Below, one piece after another: positions 27,319 through 36,402 of a stretch of DNA of 64,000 nt. The DNA comes from Flammeovirgaceae bacterium. GTDB taxonomy: Bacteria > Bacteroidota > Bacteroidia > Cytophagales > Cyclobacteriaceae. The first letter of the stretch is position 1. The number at the start of each line of letters is the position of its first letter. The translations under genes and the position numbers were made by a program. Below the pieces are notes generated by a model. It made no database searches. It was not told the DNA's origin and was given only the letters and a program-made list of their open reading frames with translations. The stretch lies in contig JAIYCV010000034.1 in the NCBI GenBank assembly GCA_027487845.1, forward strand, positions 1 through 64,000, written 5' to 3'.

Positions 27319-28113
27319 CTAAAAACTAATCTCATCTCCTTCATAAATTTCATAATGATCTACCGCTACTACGTTTTGTCCGAAATATATTTTGTTCTCT
27401 CTCTTCCTATAACTGGCTAATGTGGCCAACGGTTCTGTCCCTTTTTCCGCGGTTTCCTGATCTACCGTTGTAAGCACACACCGAGCACAGGGTTTTACTC
27501 CGATAAAATTATTTTTTCCAATCTTGAAATTTCGCCAGCTATCTTCTTGATAAGGCTCGCCACCAGTAAAAACAAAATTAGGGCGAAAACGATTTATTGG
27601 CAGCGGCTTTTTTAATCTATGATTCAGATCATCTAACGAGGCCTGCCCGATAATCAGAAACGGATAGCCATCCGCGAGACTTACATTTTCATCATTTATT
27701 TTATACGCAGCATCAACAGGTCTTGAGCCATCTTCGGGGAAACTTACCAAGCGGCAGTTCATTCCAAGCATGGAGGAAAACCAACCGCTAATAGTTGGAT
27801 TTACTTCATAGGTAATAACCGAATCATCCCATATTTTAGATTGAATTGGACTTCCATTTGATTCCGACTTCTTGGGTATAGCAATCTGATTGCCTTTGAA
27901 AGAAACCTCTAACAAATCATCTGTCATTGTTAACTCAAACAAGGCCATACTGCTAAAAACTCGCTGTGTTAGAAAGTTTCCGTGCTCATCGATTAACATC
28001 CAGCGCCTGTCAAGCTCAAGCCCCTTTTCCTTAACTTTAGAAGATTTCAACCGAATGCCTCCAAGAGACTTTATCGGGTAAATCCAGATTTCAGACAATA
28101 GCAATTTTTTCAA
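27319..28113 (-). CDS. MOSC domain protein (mARC/YcbX-like)
   Basis: A 264-residue protein with an N-terminal MOSC_N barrel (MKKLLLSEIWIYPIKSLGGIRL...GLELDRRWMLID) and a C-terminal MOSC domain (RFRPNFVFTGGEPYQEDSWRNFKIG, then the Mo-ligand region VKPCARCVLTTVDQETAEKG with the conserved KPC.RC cysteines). Relatives bind molybdenum cofactor and reduce N-hydroxylated compounds. Unlike YcbX, it has no 2Fe-2S ferredoxin domain at the end, so it would need a separate electron donor. It runs divergently from the Crp/Fnr gene. Confidence 0.9.
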   Translation of the reverse strand: MKKLLLSEIWIYPIKSLGGIRLKSSKVKEKGLELDRRWMLIDEHGNFLTQRVFSSMALFELTMTDDLLEVSFKGNQIAIPKKSESNGSPIQSKIWDDSVITYEVNPTISGWFSSMLGMNCRLVSFPEDGSRPVDAAYKINDENVSLADGYPFLIIGQASLDDLNHRLKKPLPINRFRPNFVFTGGEPYQEDSWRNFKIGKNNFIGVKPCARCVLTTVDQETAEKGTEPLATLASYRKRENKIYFGQNVVAVDHYEIYEGDEISF

Positions 28114-28167
28114 AACAAACTTATTTGCGATTTTGCGCTAACTTAGGCAATTAACTGATTAAATGTA

Positions 28168-28848
28168 ATGACAAACACTGCCGCACTGTGGTTTTTCGAG
28201 AGTGTAAATCTTTACAACACGCTTTGCCCACACAAGGTAAAAGCAATGGCCGGCACCCATGAGTTTGATCATTACAAACAGGATCAGTTTATCTATTTTC
28301 CAGATGAGCCTTCAGAATACATTTATATGATTGCTCAAGGGCGCGTTCGCATTGGCCATTATAGTGCAGAAGGCAAAGAAATAATTACTTCCATACTCAC
28401 TGTGGGAGAGATTTTTGGTGAGCTAGCCATAGCGGGTGAAGACAAACGGAAAGATTTTGCGCAGTCGATGGATGGAGACACAAAAATTTGTAAACTCAGT
28501 ATTCAAGAACTTAAGGCATTGATGTATGGCGACCGCGAGTTAAGCTTCAAAGTGCTAAAGCTGGTGGGCTTGCGCCTGATGAAATTAGAGCGCAAACTGG
28601 AATCGATGGTTTTTAAAGATGCTCGAACAAGAATTATCGATTTTTTAAAAGATACTGCTTCCTGGAAAGGAAAGAAGGTAGGTTATGAAACCCTTATCCA
28701 AACGAAGCTTACACATAAAGACATTGCTGCTTTAACAGGTACTTCGCGCCAAACCGTAACAACAATTTTAAACGAATTAAAAGAGCAGAATCAAATTAAC
28801 TTCGATAGGCGAAGGATTTTGATTAGGGATTTAGAGAATTTGAAGTGA
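28168..28848 (+). CDS. Crp/Fnr family transcription regulator
   Basis: A 226-residue regulator. The cyclic-nucleotide-binding fold covers residues about 20-140 (QFIYFPDEPSEYIYMIAQGRVRIGHYSAEGKEIITSILTVGEIFGELAIAGE), and the C-terminal winged helix has a clear recognition helix (LTHKDIAALTGTSRQTVTTILNEL). No N-terminal cysteine cluster like that of Fnr is present, so oxygen sensing through Fe-S is unlikely. The 54-bp gap to the divergent MOSC gene could hold a shared control region. Target genes unknown. Confidence 0.92.
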   Translation: MTNTAALWFFESVNLYNTLCPHKVKAMAGTHEFDHYKQDQFIYFPDEPSEYIYMIAQGRVRIGHYSAEGKEIITSILTVGEIFGELAIAGEDKRKDFAQSMDGDTKICKLSIQELKALMYGDRELSFKVLKLVGLRLMKLERKLESMVFKDARTRIIDFLKDTASWKGKKVGYETLIQTKLTHKDIAALTGTSRQTVTTILNELKEQNQINFDRRRILIRDLENLK

Positions 28849-28894
28849 GGATTAACTCCCCACTTCTAGTCAAATTGTTAGCGCTTAAGCAAGG

Positions 28895-30544
28895 TTATTT
28901 GTAAAGCCTCTCGTAATACTCATCGGCCATCCTCCCTGAATCAAAAAATGGAAGCACATCGGTCATACTTGCCTTTACAATCTTTGTCCATTTTGCAGGC
29001 GATTTGTAATAGGTCGGGATGATTTCAAATTCTAATAAATCCAATAATCGAGTGGCTTCAATGTTATCTTTTTCTTCAGTGGGCAGCGCGTCATCAGCAG
29101 GTTCAATGATGAAAGCGTTTTTCCCTGGCTTAGCAAATTCAGGTACCCAACCATCGGGGATGGATAAGTTTACCGATGCATTCATGGCAGCCGTCATGCC
29201 CGAAGTGCCCGATGCCTCCCTGTACATTTTAGGGTTATTTAACCAAATGTCAGAACCTCTTTTTAAATGCCCAGAAATCCATAACTCGTAGCCAGTTACA
29301 ACAGTGCAATTCGCCATACTTTTGGTCTTCCAATAAATTTCATTGAACATATTAATCGCACCAAAATCTTCCGGATATGGCTTTCCAGCCCAAATTACCT
29401 GAATCGGAAATTCCTTGTTCTGGGCAATCTTTAAAAAGCGATCGAAATGGTGAAGCAATAGATTGGCTCTCTTGTAACCGGCAAATCTTCGCGCCCAAAC
29501 AATTGTTAAAATGTTTTCGTCAAACAATTTGCCCGTTTGATTAGCCACTACCCTAAACATTTTCCGCTTCAGAATTTTCTTAGTTGACACCAGTGCCTTG
29601 TCATCGTTATCGGCCAGTGCTTTTTCAAGATCTTGGTCTAGCCAGTAGGTTTTGTTCTGAGCGTTGGTGATGGCCGTTATCTCACAGATGCCTTTGTAAT
29701 CGCCCCACATTTTTCGCGATACCTCACCGTGAAGCTGAGAAACTCCATTGGCAATTTTTGCCATTCTCAAGGCGGTTAAGGTGTAGTTTAATCTGCCATT
29801 TTCGGGGTGAAGTTTATCTTCCACCTCTTTTTGAGTAATGCCGTTGAAAAAGCTCATTTCATTGAGCAACGGCAAGCTATGCTCTTCATTACCCGCCAGC
29901 TCGGGTGTGTGCGTAGTAAAGACAACACGCTTTTTCACCTCCGCCAAACTTCCATATTTGTTAAACAAGTAAAAGCAAAGCGGAAGAGCGTGGCCTTCAT
30001 TCATGTGATAGATTTCCGTCTTGCGCTCCAACACATCCAATAGCTTAGCACCGCCCACTCCTAACAAAATGGATTGAGTAATACGTGTAGTTTCGTTAGG
30101 ATCATATAAGCGGTGGCTTATGGTTTGAGCGAGGTAGTCGTTCTCTGGAATATCAGTGCTTAACAAAAACAGAGGTGCTGCGTTGAAAACTTCGGGCTTT
30201 AACAAATACGCCTTCACATGCACTTTCACATTATGAATGGTAATCGGAAAAACAATTCCCGTGTCGGTAAGGAAAGAATAGTCTTTGTCTTTAAAAGATG
30301 CCTTTAACGTTTGATCTTGGTTGCGCTCCTGATCGTAATATCCTTTTTTCCAAAGAATGCCAACTCCAATTAAATTTTGTTTTAACTCATACGCACTGCG
30401 CATGTGTGAACCCGCCAAAAAACCTAATCCACCAGAATAAATTTTCAGCGGTTGATCGATGGCAAACTCCATGCTGAAGTAGGCCACAGGTTTAGAATAT
30501 TTCTTATCAAACTGATAGGGAAAAAGGGTAGACAAGTCAAGCAT
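28895..30544 (-). CDS. Alpha-glucan phosphorylase-like protein (GT35) lacking the PLP lysine
   Basis: A 549-residue member of the short alpha-glucan phosphorylase group. It has the N-terminal YFSMEFAIDQPLKIYSGGLGFLAGSHMRSAYEL and the central WARRFAGYKRANLLLH segments of glycogen phosphorylases, and the EASGTSGM..AMNASVNLSIPDGW motif near the end. In active enzymes the residue after GTSGM is the lysine that binds pyridoxal phosphate; here it is Thr451 (codon ACG). The protein is also shorter than typical phosphorylases (650-850 residues). It may be a non-phosphorolytic glucan-binding or transfer protein. No other glycogen genes are adjacent. Confidence 0.85.
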   Translation of the reverse strand: MLDLSTLFPYQFDKKYSKPVAYFSMEFAIDQPLKIYSGGLGFLAGSHMRSAYELKQNLIGVGILWKKGYYDQERNQDQTLKASFKDKDYSFLTDTGIVFPITIHNVKVHVKAYLLKPEVFNAAPLFLLSTDIPENDYLAQTISHRLYDPNETTRITQSILLGVGGAKLLDVLERKTEIYHMNEGHALPLCFYLFNKYGSLAEVKKRVVFTTHTPELAGNEEHSLPLLNEMSFFNGITQKEVEDKLHPENGRLNYTLTALRMAKIANGVSQLHGEVSRKMWGDYKGICEITAITNAQNKTYWLDQDLEKALADNDDKALVSTKKILKRKMFRVVANQTGKLFDENILTIVWARRFAGYKRANLLLHHFDRFLKIAQNKEFPIQVIWAGKPYPEDFGAINMFNEIYWKTKSMANCTVVTGYELWISGHLKRGSDIWLNNPKMYREASGTSGMTAAMNASVNLSIPDGWVPEFAKPGKNAFIIEPADDALPTEEKDNIEATRLLDLLEFEIIPTYYKSPAKWTKIVKASMTDVLPFFDSGRMADEYYERLYK

Positions 30545-30671
30545 GACAGCGTTGTTTTTGGGTTTAATTTTAATTGGGCTGCCAATCTAACAAATACAAT
30601 TCAAACCCTTCACACAAATATGATTGCAAACGATTGCTGCATCCAATTCCGTCAAATCAATACGCTAAATT

Positions 30672-31529
30672 TCATTTTAGCTTCTTCAGTTGGTCCTCAA
30701 TGGCTTGATTTTTAGGGTCTAATTGAAAAGCGGTTTCATAGGCCTGAATAGCCTTATCTTTAAAACCAGCATTGGCATAGGCTTCCCCAAGGCTATCAAA
30801 ACAATTGGAAGACTGAGGAAAGAGATTGGCATTTATTCGAAAAACAGCAATAGCTTCAGTAAACTTTTTTTGAGCCATTAAAACATAACCGCATGAATTT
30901 AACTCCGATTCATTAACAACTTTATTTTTCAGTTGCATGGCCAATCCCCGGGCACTTATGTTTTGGTCTGCAAGTATACCATTGTTCAGCCATTCGATCA
31001 GTTGAGGATACCCAAAATAGTTGGGCGTGTATCCGGCCTTTGAAAAAATCTTCAGCAGATCGCGCTCTGTACTTTCCGTGGGGTATTCAACAAGTCGCTG
31101 AACTTCCGTTTTTCCTTTATAAATAATAAAAGTTGGAACGCGAAAAACGCTTACTCCTGCTTCCAGCTTTTGAGGTGATTGTTTATAAACCTCGAGTGAG
31201 TCATCGACTCCAATCAAAACAATATTTTTGGACGGAAAGGAGATTTGATCCAGTACCTTCATCATCTTCGGCAGTTCCCTTTTACTGTCACCACACCACG
31301 ACCCGAAAAAAATCTTGATCGAATACTCGTCTAGCTTCTTCTTTTTTAATTCGTCAACAACTCGGATGTTCGGCTCATACGCTTCGTAGTTGATCTTATA
31401 CCAATTGGCATAGGGTACAGCTTGTAACTGAGCAAGTGAAACTTGGTTTAACAATTTCGGGTCATGATTTTGTGATTTCACTAGAGCAATAACAAAGGCA
31501 AAAGAAATAAGAAGAACATATTTTTTCAT
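30672..31529 (-). CDS. Exported thioredoxin-like protein with C-terminal TPR
   Basis: About 285 residues. The ATG at 31529 gives a signal peptide (MKKYVLLISFAFVIALVKSQ); a longer frame to 31574 adds 15 residues ahead of it. The thioredoxin-like domain has the active-site region FFGSWCGDSKRE, where the second cysteine of the CxxC pair is Ser82, so it cannot act as an ordinary disulfide reductase. The C-terminal third has two tetratricopeptide repeats (VLMAQKKFTEAIAVFRINANLFPQSSNCFDSLGEAYANAGFKDKAIQAYETAFQLDP). Probably a periplasmic scaffold or thiol-binding protein; exact role unknown. Confidence 0.82.
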   Translation of the reverse strand: MKKYVLLISFAFVIALVKSQNHDPKLLNQVSLAQLQAVPYANWYKINYEAYEPNIRVVDELKKKKLDEYSIKIFFGSWCGDSKRELPKMMKVLDQISFPSKNIVLIGVDDSLEVYKQSPQKLEAGVSVFRVPTFIIYKGKTEVQRLVEYPTESTERDLLKIFSKAGYTPNYFGYPQLIEWLNNGILADQNISARGLAMQLKNKVVNESELNSCGYVLMAQKKFTEAIAVFRINANLFPQSSNCFDSLGEAYANAGFKDKAIQAYETAFQLDPKNQAIEDQLKKLK

Positions 31530-31670
31530 AACGGTTTTTTTTAATGTGTCTTCAAAAGTATTGCTGAATGCCACACAGATGTGTTAATGAAATCCCAATA
31601 AAGTCTTAATCAAATGTTAAATGGTGTCTACAAATTGTCCCGTTTAAATTCCAGGTTATCCTTCCAAACA

Positions 31671-31699
31671 TTTGCCCCATTTAATCCAAAACTATTTCG
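31671..31699 (+). promoter_or_regulatory. Possible Bacteroidota housekeeping promoter for the molybdenum hydroxylase operon
   Basis: A TTTG at 31671-31674 followed 18 nt later by TATTTCG at 31693-31699 resembles the Bacteroidota -33 (TTTG) and -7 (TAnnTTTG) boxes, with one mismatch in the latter. It lies about 34 bp upstream of the first gene's ATG. Weak on its own, since such motifs are frequent in AT-rich DNA. Confidence 0.25.
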
Positions 31700-31732
31700 T
31701 ATTTTTATATAACTAATTAACCATTTATTTTG

Positions 31733-32212
31733 ATGGCAACATATACATTAAACATCAACAAGAAAACACACACCATTGAAGCCGACCCCAAGATGCCGTT
31801 GCTTTGGGCTATCCGCGATATTGTCGGCTTAACTGGAACCAAGTATGGCTGTGGAATAGCGCAATGCGGAGCATGTACTGTTCATCTCAATGGAAATCCT
31901 GTTCGGTCTTGCTCACTGCCCGTTTCGGTGGCTGCCAACAAAGAGATTACCACTATCGAAGGCCTTTCGGAAAACAATACACATGTTGTGCAACTTGCGT
32001 GGATAAAAGAACAAGTGCCTCAATGTGGCTATTGCCAATCGGGTCAGATAATGGCAGCTTCCGCCCTGTTAAAAAAGAATTCCACGCCCACCGATGCCGA
32101 TATTGACGCAGCCATGCAAGGGCATATTTGCAGGTGTGGAACCTATCCACGCATACGCAAAGCGATTAAAACTGCTTCTCAATTGATTACCCAAAAAGCA
32201 TCCACCAAATAA
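31733..32212 (+). CDS. Molybdenum hydroxylase 2Fe-2S subunit (isoquinoline 1-oxidoreductase alpha type)
   Basis: A 159-residue protein carrying two 2Fe-2S clusters. A plant-type ferredoxin cluster uses Cys40, Cys45, Cys48 and Cys60 ([15 protein letters not shown]...RSC), and the second, in a four-helix bundle, uses Cys98, Cys101, Cys133 and Cys135 (QCGYCQSGQ...[10 protein letters not shown]). It passes electrons from the molybdopterin subunit encoded 7 bp downstream towards the cytochrome c of the same operon. No FAD subunit gene is present, as expected for the IorAB type. The ATG at 31733 is preferred over an adjoining TTG. Confidence 0.95.
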   Translation: MATYTLNINKKTHTIEADPKMPLLWAIRDIVGLTGTKYGCGIAQCGACTVHLNGNPVRSCSLPVSVAANKEITTIEGLSENNTHVVQLAWIKEQVPQCGYCQSGQIMAASALLKKNSTPTDADIDAAMQGHICRCGTYPRIRKAIKTASQLITQKASTK

Positions 32213-32219
32213 TATTGCC

Positions 32220-34385
32220 ATGTTAGCTAACACTGTAACACGAAGAGATTTTATAAAAATTGGCGGATTGTCCTCCATCGGGTTGACGTTGGGCTTCTAC
32301 ACACCAGCCGGGGCAAAAGAGAATTCCATTGAGTTGTTAACAAAAGAATCTGCCGAAACCCTAGGTGTTGAATTAAATGCGTGGGTTTCTATTGACACAA
32401 CGGGAAAGGTAACCTTGATGAACCACCGCTCTGAAATGGGTCAGGGATCTTATCAAACCGTGCCGCAGATCATTGCCGAGGAATTGGAAGTAAACTTGGA
32501 TCAAGTGCAAATTCTTTTTGCCCCTGGCAATGGCGCAAAATATGGAAGTCAATTAACCGGAGGGAGTTCGACCGTACGGGGTGCTTACAAACACTTAATG
32601 AAAGTAGGCGCATCGGCCAGAGAAATGTTGATTGAAGCTGCCGCTAACAAGTGGGCAGTTTCAAAAACAGATTGTTATGCTGAAAACGGTTTTGTAATTC
32701 ATCGCGCATCGGGTAAAAAATTTGGCTATGGCGAATTAGTTCAGGAAGCTTCTAAACTTCAACCTCCAAAAGATATGAAGTTGAAAGAGGCCAAGAATTA
32801 TAAGGTTATTCGTCAATCGTTACCTCGCCAAGATACGCCACTTAAAACAAATGGCACTGCCATCTTTGGGTTGGATAAGAAACTACCCGGCATGTTGTAT
32901 GCTGTGGTAGAACGCAATCCACGCTTTGCAGGAAAAATAAAAAGCGTTGATGATACCGAAACAAAAAAAGTACCTGGCGTTCGCCATGTAATCTCTGTTA
33001 AGATGAGCGTATTCGCCTCCTTACGGGAAGGCGTTGCCGTTGTGGCCGACACCTTATGGGCCGCCACGCAGGGAAGAAAAGCTCTAAAGGTACAGTGGGA
33101 CGATGCTGGTTTTGAACATCTCAACACGGAACAATTGTTTACGCGCATGCGTGATGATCTGAAGAAGCCAGGGCTCTCCCAGCGCACCGGAGGTAATGCA
33201 GACGCTGTTTTCAATAAAGCTGAAAAAAAAGTAGAAGCTGTTTATGAGACACCTTACGAGAGCCATAGCTGTATGGAGCCGCTCAACTGTATTGCTCATT
33301 TCAAGGGCGATTCGTGCGACATTTGGGGGCCAATTCAAGCACCCGATTGGATTCAAAGTTTGCTTACTGGGTTGATTGGGTTGCCTCCCGAAAAGATAAA
33401 TGTAAACATGACCTTCCTTGGTGGAGGATTCGGACGAAAAGCCTTCATGGACTACCCCCACGAGGCCGCTGTTATCTCCAAAGAAATCAACGCCCCCGTA
33501 CAAGTCGTTTGGACGCGCGAGGATGATATGACGCAAGGCCCCTTCCGCCCAGGAGCAGTTTATGAATGCAAGGCAGGTCTGAGCAAGCAAGGGAACATTC
33601 AATCGTTTCAAGCAAAAATAGCTGCACAAAACATGGATCACCAATGGCCGGGTGCTGATAAATCAACTTTTAACGGAAGCACTGTTGAAGGTTTGCCCGA
33701 AGGCTACTTTGAATCGATCAGTCATTACAGCTTTTCCGATATTCCCACCGAATCACCTATTCCAGTAATGTGGTGGCGTTCGGTGTATTCGTCCACTAAT
33801 GGGTTTGCTTACGAAAGCTTTATCGATGAGCTGAGCCGAGAAGCAGGTCAAGATCCTCTTGATTTTAGAAGAAAATACTTAGGTAGCGAACGTTACCAAT
33901 CACTGATCGACACACTTGAACAAAAAAGCAATTGGAAAGCAAGAGGTAAAAACGAAGGTTGGGGAGTTGCCATTACTGAGTGTTTTAAGACTACGGTAGG
34001 CGAAATCGTAAAAGTTTCACGAAATGCCGATGGGAAGATAAAAATAGATAAAGTAATTGCTGTAATGGATTGCGGATGGCACGTAAACCCGGACATTGTA
34101 AAAGGACAAGTAGAAGGTAGTATAATCATGGCACTGGGCGCTGCCATTAAACATGAGACTCATTTTACGGATGGCAAGGCAGTAGAACGCAATTTCGATT
34201 CTTATAAAATGCCGCGCATCAATGAGATTCCTGAAATAGAAGTATACATTATGGACAACGAAGAAAAACCTGGTGGCGTTGGCGAACCAGGACTTCCCCC
34301 ATTTAGTCCGGCACTGACAAACGCAATTTTTGATTTGACAGGAAAAAGAATCAGAAAACTGCCTTTTAACATAAATGAAGTTTGA
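32220..34385 (+). CDS. Molybdenum hydroxylase large subunit (IorB-type), Tat-exported
   Basis: A 721-residue molybdopterin-binding subunit of the xanthine dehydrogenase superfamily. A twin-arginine signal (TRRDFIKIGGLSSIGLTLGF, Arg8-Arg9) sends the folded complex to the periplasm. Middle segments include GGSSTVRGAYKHL, GGGFGRKAFMDYPHEAAVIS and MWWRSVYSSTNGFAYESFIDEL. The catalytic glutamate lies in GGVGEPGLP (about Glu689). These enzymes hydroxylate N-heterocycles or oxidise aldehydes with water as the oxygen source. The natural substrate is not evident. Shorter than two-domain IorB proteins only by normal variation. Confidence 0.94.
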   Translation: MLANTVTRRDFIKIGGLSSIGLTLGFYTPAGAKENSIELLTKESAETLGVELNAWVSIDTTGKVTLMNHRSEMGQGSYQTVPQIIAEELEVNLDQVQILFAPGNGAKYGSQLTGGSSTVRGAYKHLMKVGASAREMLIEAAANKWAVSKTDCYAENGFVIHRASGKKFGYGELVQEASKLQPPKDMKLKEAKNYKVIRQSLPRQDTPLKTNGTAIFGLDKKLPGMLYAVVERNPRFAGKIKSVDDTETKKVPGVRHVISVKMSVFASLREGVAVVADTLWAATQGRKALKVQWDDAGFEHLNTEQLFTRMRDDLKKPGLSQRTGGNADAVFNKAEKKVEAVYETPYESHSCMEPLNCIAHFKGDSCDIWGPIQAPDWIQSLLTGLIGLPPEKINVNMTFLGGGFGRKAFMDYPHEAAVISKEINAPVQVVWTREDDMTQGPFRPGAVYECKAGLSKQGNIQSFQAKIAAQNMDHQWPGADKSTFNGSTVEGLPEGYFESISHYSFSDIPTESPIPVMWWRSVYSSTNGFAYESFIDELSREAGQDPLDFRRKYLGSERYQSLIDTLEQKSNWKARGKNEGWGVAITECFKTTVGEIVKVSRNADGKIKIDKVIAVMDCGWHVNPDIVKGQVEGSIIMALGAAIKHETHFTDGKAVERNFDSYKMPRINEIPEIEVYIMDNEEKPGGVGEPGLPPFSPALTNAIFDLTGKRIRKLPFNINEV

Positions 34386-34401
34386 TCCATAATTTTTTAA
34401 G

Positions 34402-34809
34402 ATGAAAAATTTATTCTATTTGGGCTGCACTATTGCGGTCGTTATCTCATTTTGTTCCTTTCAGAAAAAACCAGCCTTTGATCTAAAGGCAAGCGTAACA
34501 CGAGGGAAAGAAATTTATCAGGCGCAATGCCTTACGTGCCACCAAGAAAGTGGCGAGGGATTGGAGGATGTTTACCCACCCTTAGCAAAGTCAGATTATC
34601 TGATGGCTGACAAAAAGCGTTCGATCGTACAGATAATCAAAGGTGCAACAGGCGCTATGAAAGTAAATGGCAAAGAGTACAACATGGAAATGACGGCCTT
34701 TGATCTGAGCGATCAGGAAGTGAGCGATGTACTTAACTACGTGCGTAATAGCTGGAGCAATAAAGGGAACGCTGTGACTCCAGAAGAAGTGAAAGCAGCA
34801 AGAAGGTAA
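34402..34809 (+). CDS. Cytochrome c partner of the molybdenum hydroxylase
   Basis: A 135-residue exported cytochrome c: a signal segment (residues 1-20), haem site CLTCH (Cys43, Cys46, His47), and a Met-containing region (MEMTAFDLSDQEVSDVLNYVRNSWSN). Its place directly after the 2Fe-2S and Mo subunits (16-bp gap) makes it the likely electron acceptor, feeding the respiratory chain. Similar in plan to the cytochrome at 26164-26613. Confidence 0.92.
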   Translation: MKNLFYLGCTIAVVISFCSFQKKPAFDLKASVTRGKEIYQAQCLTCHQESGEGLEDVYPPLAKSDYLMADKKRSIVQIIKGATGAMKVNGKEYNMEMTAFDLSDQEVSDVLNYVRNSWSNKGNAVTPEEVKAARR

Positions 34810-34824
34810 TTCTCAAATTAAGCG

Positions 34825-36402
34825 ATGATTAAACTCACTTTTCAATTCACAATTGCTCTCTCTTTTCTTTTTATTGGATGCACACCATCCAATAAAAAAG
34901 AGACGCCTTCCGCACCCATTAAATATGTAAGCGATTATGAAGCTCCCATTTTTGCCGATAGTCTACGAATCCAAAGAGCAAGAGCAGTATTTCCTGTAGT
35001 GGATAAGATTTTTCAAGATCATTTTTTGAAAAACCAATTCCCAAGTATCGCTTTTGGCGTTGTCATAGACGGAGCACTTGTATACTCTAATGCTTTTGGC
35101 ACCTCCAATATCGAATCAAAAATAGCAGCTTCAACATCTACACAATACAGAATAGCTTCGATGTCAAAGAGTTTTACAGCGCTGGCTATTCTCAAATTAA
35201 GAGATGAAGGAAAACTAAGTCTAACAGATCCGGTGTCAAAGTTTATATCTGAAGTGGCCAATATTGAATACCTGACGAGCGATTCCCCCACGTTGACAAT
35301 TGCAAATTTATTAACCATGTCCGCTGGCTTTCCCGAAGACAATCCGTGGGGAGACCGGCAATTGGCTGACACCGATGAAGACCTGATTAACCTAGTGAAG
35401 CAAGGAATTTCATTTGCTAATTCACCCGGACTCAACTATGAGTACAGTAATTTAGGGTTCGCCTTATTGGGAAACATTATTAGCAAAGTTTCGGGCACAT
35501 CCTATCAACACTATATTACTGAGAATATTCTGAAGCCACTGCAAATGAATGAAGCGAAATGGGAATACACTGAAGTTTCCAAAGAGAAACTAGCGTTAGG
35601 TTATAGATGGGAGAATGGGCAGTGGAAAGAAGAACCGATTCTTCATGATGGAAGTTATGGAGCAATGGGTGGTTTAATTTGCTCGGTAGAAGACTTTAGC
35701 AAGTACTTGATTTTTCACGATGCGGCATGGCCTCCTCGAAGCGAAAGTGACTCACCGATAATTAACAGAAGTTCTTTGCGGGAAATGCACCAATTGCAAA
35801 AGTTGGGAGCTCTGTTTCCAAACAATAAAAATAGAAATGGAGAACCTTGCCCAATTGTTAGTGGATATGGGTATGGACTTGGCTATAGACAAGATTGTAA
35901 TGGAACTGTTACAATTCGTCATGGTGGTGGCCTGCCTGGATATGGAAGTGAGTGGCGTTTTCTTCCAGACTATGGAATTGGCATTGTCTCATTAAGCAAC
36001 TTAACATATGGCGGATTGGGAGCAGCAAATGCAAAAGCGTTAGACACCCTTATCTATTTGGCAAAGCTGAAGCCTAGAAATTTACCACCATCGCGAACAC
36101 TAATACAAAAGCAAAAGGAAATAGTTGAGGTAATTCAAAGTTGGCAAAACAATAAGCTTGGTATTTTTGCTGAGAATTTTTTCCTAGACCAGTCGCTTGA
36201 TGCTTGGAAGCAATCTTCATCAAAACTACTAAGAGAAAGTGGAAAACTGATGTTAGTGAGTCCTATTATTCCGGAAAATCAACTACGCGGAACTTTCATA
36301 ATTGAGTGTGAAATGAAAAACATTGAAGTTTTTTTTACGCTTACGCCCGAGCACTCGCCACTAATTCAACAACTTGACTTAACGTTGCTCGATAAGAAAT
36401 GA
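34825..36402 (+). CDS. Serine hydrolase of the beta-lactamase class C / PBP-like family
   Basis: A 525-residue lipoprotein (LFIGC near residue 19) with the three serine-transpeptidase motifs: SMSK (Ser112, Lys115), YSN (Tyr207-Asn209) and HGGG in RHGGGLPGYGSEW. The family includes D-aminopeptidases, esterases and amidases; true beta-lactamase activity is not implied. It lies inside the molybdenum hydroxylase operon (15 bp after cytochrome c, overlapping xdhC-like by 4 bp), so it may process the same substrate, for example by cutting an ester or amide. That link is inferred from position only. A C-terminal extra region of about 110 residues is unassigned. Confidence 0.9.
   Translation: MIKLTFQFTIALSFLFIGCTPSNKKETPSAPIKYVSDYEAPIFADSLRIQRARAVFPVVDKIFQDHFLKNQFPSIAFGVVIDGALVYSNAFGTSNIESKIAASTSTQYRIASMSKSFTALAILKLRDEGKLSLTDPVSKFISEVANIEYLTSDSPTLTIANLLTMSAGFPEDNPWGDRQLADTDEDLINLVKQGISFANSPGLNYEYSNLGFALLGNIISKVSGTSYQHYITENILKPLQMNEAKWEYTEVSKEKLALGYRWENGQWKEEPILHDGSYGAMGGLICSVEDFSKYLIFHDAAWPPRSESDSPIINRSSLREMHQLQKLGALFPNNKNRNGEPCPIVSGYGYGLGYRQDCNGTVTIRHGGGLPGYGSEWRFLPDYGIGIVSLSNLTYGGLGAANAKALDTLIYLAKLKPRNLPPSRTLIQKQKEIVEVIQSWQNNKLGIFAENFFLDQSLDAWKQSSSKLLRESGKLMLVSPIIPENQLRGTFIIECEMKNIEVFFTLTPEHSPLIQQLDLTLLDKK

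Noticed and set aside
27319..28113. MOSC gene as part of the molybdenum hydroxylase operon
   Set aside because: It is on the opposite strand and over 3 kb away, with unrelated genes between; only a general molybdenum link remains.
34825..36402. Serine hydrolase as an antibiotic-resistance beta-lactamase
   Set aside because: The SxxK/YxN/HxG motifs are shared by esterases and peptidases of the same fold, and the operon context is metabolic.
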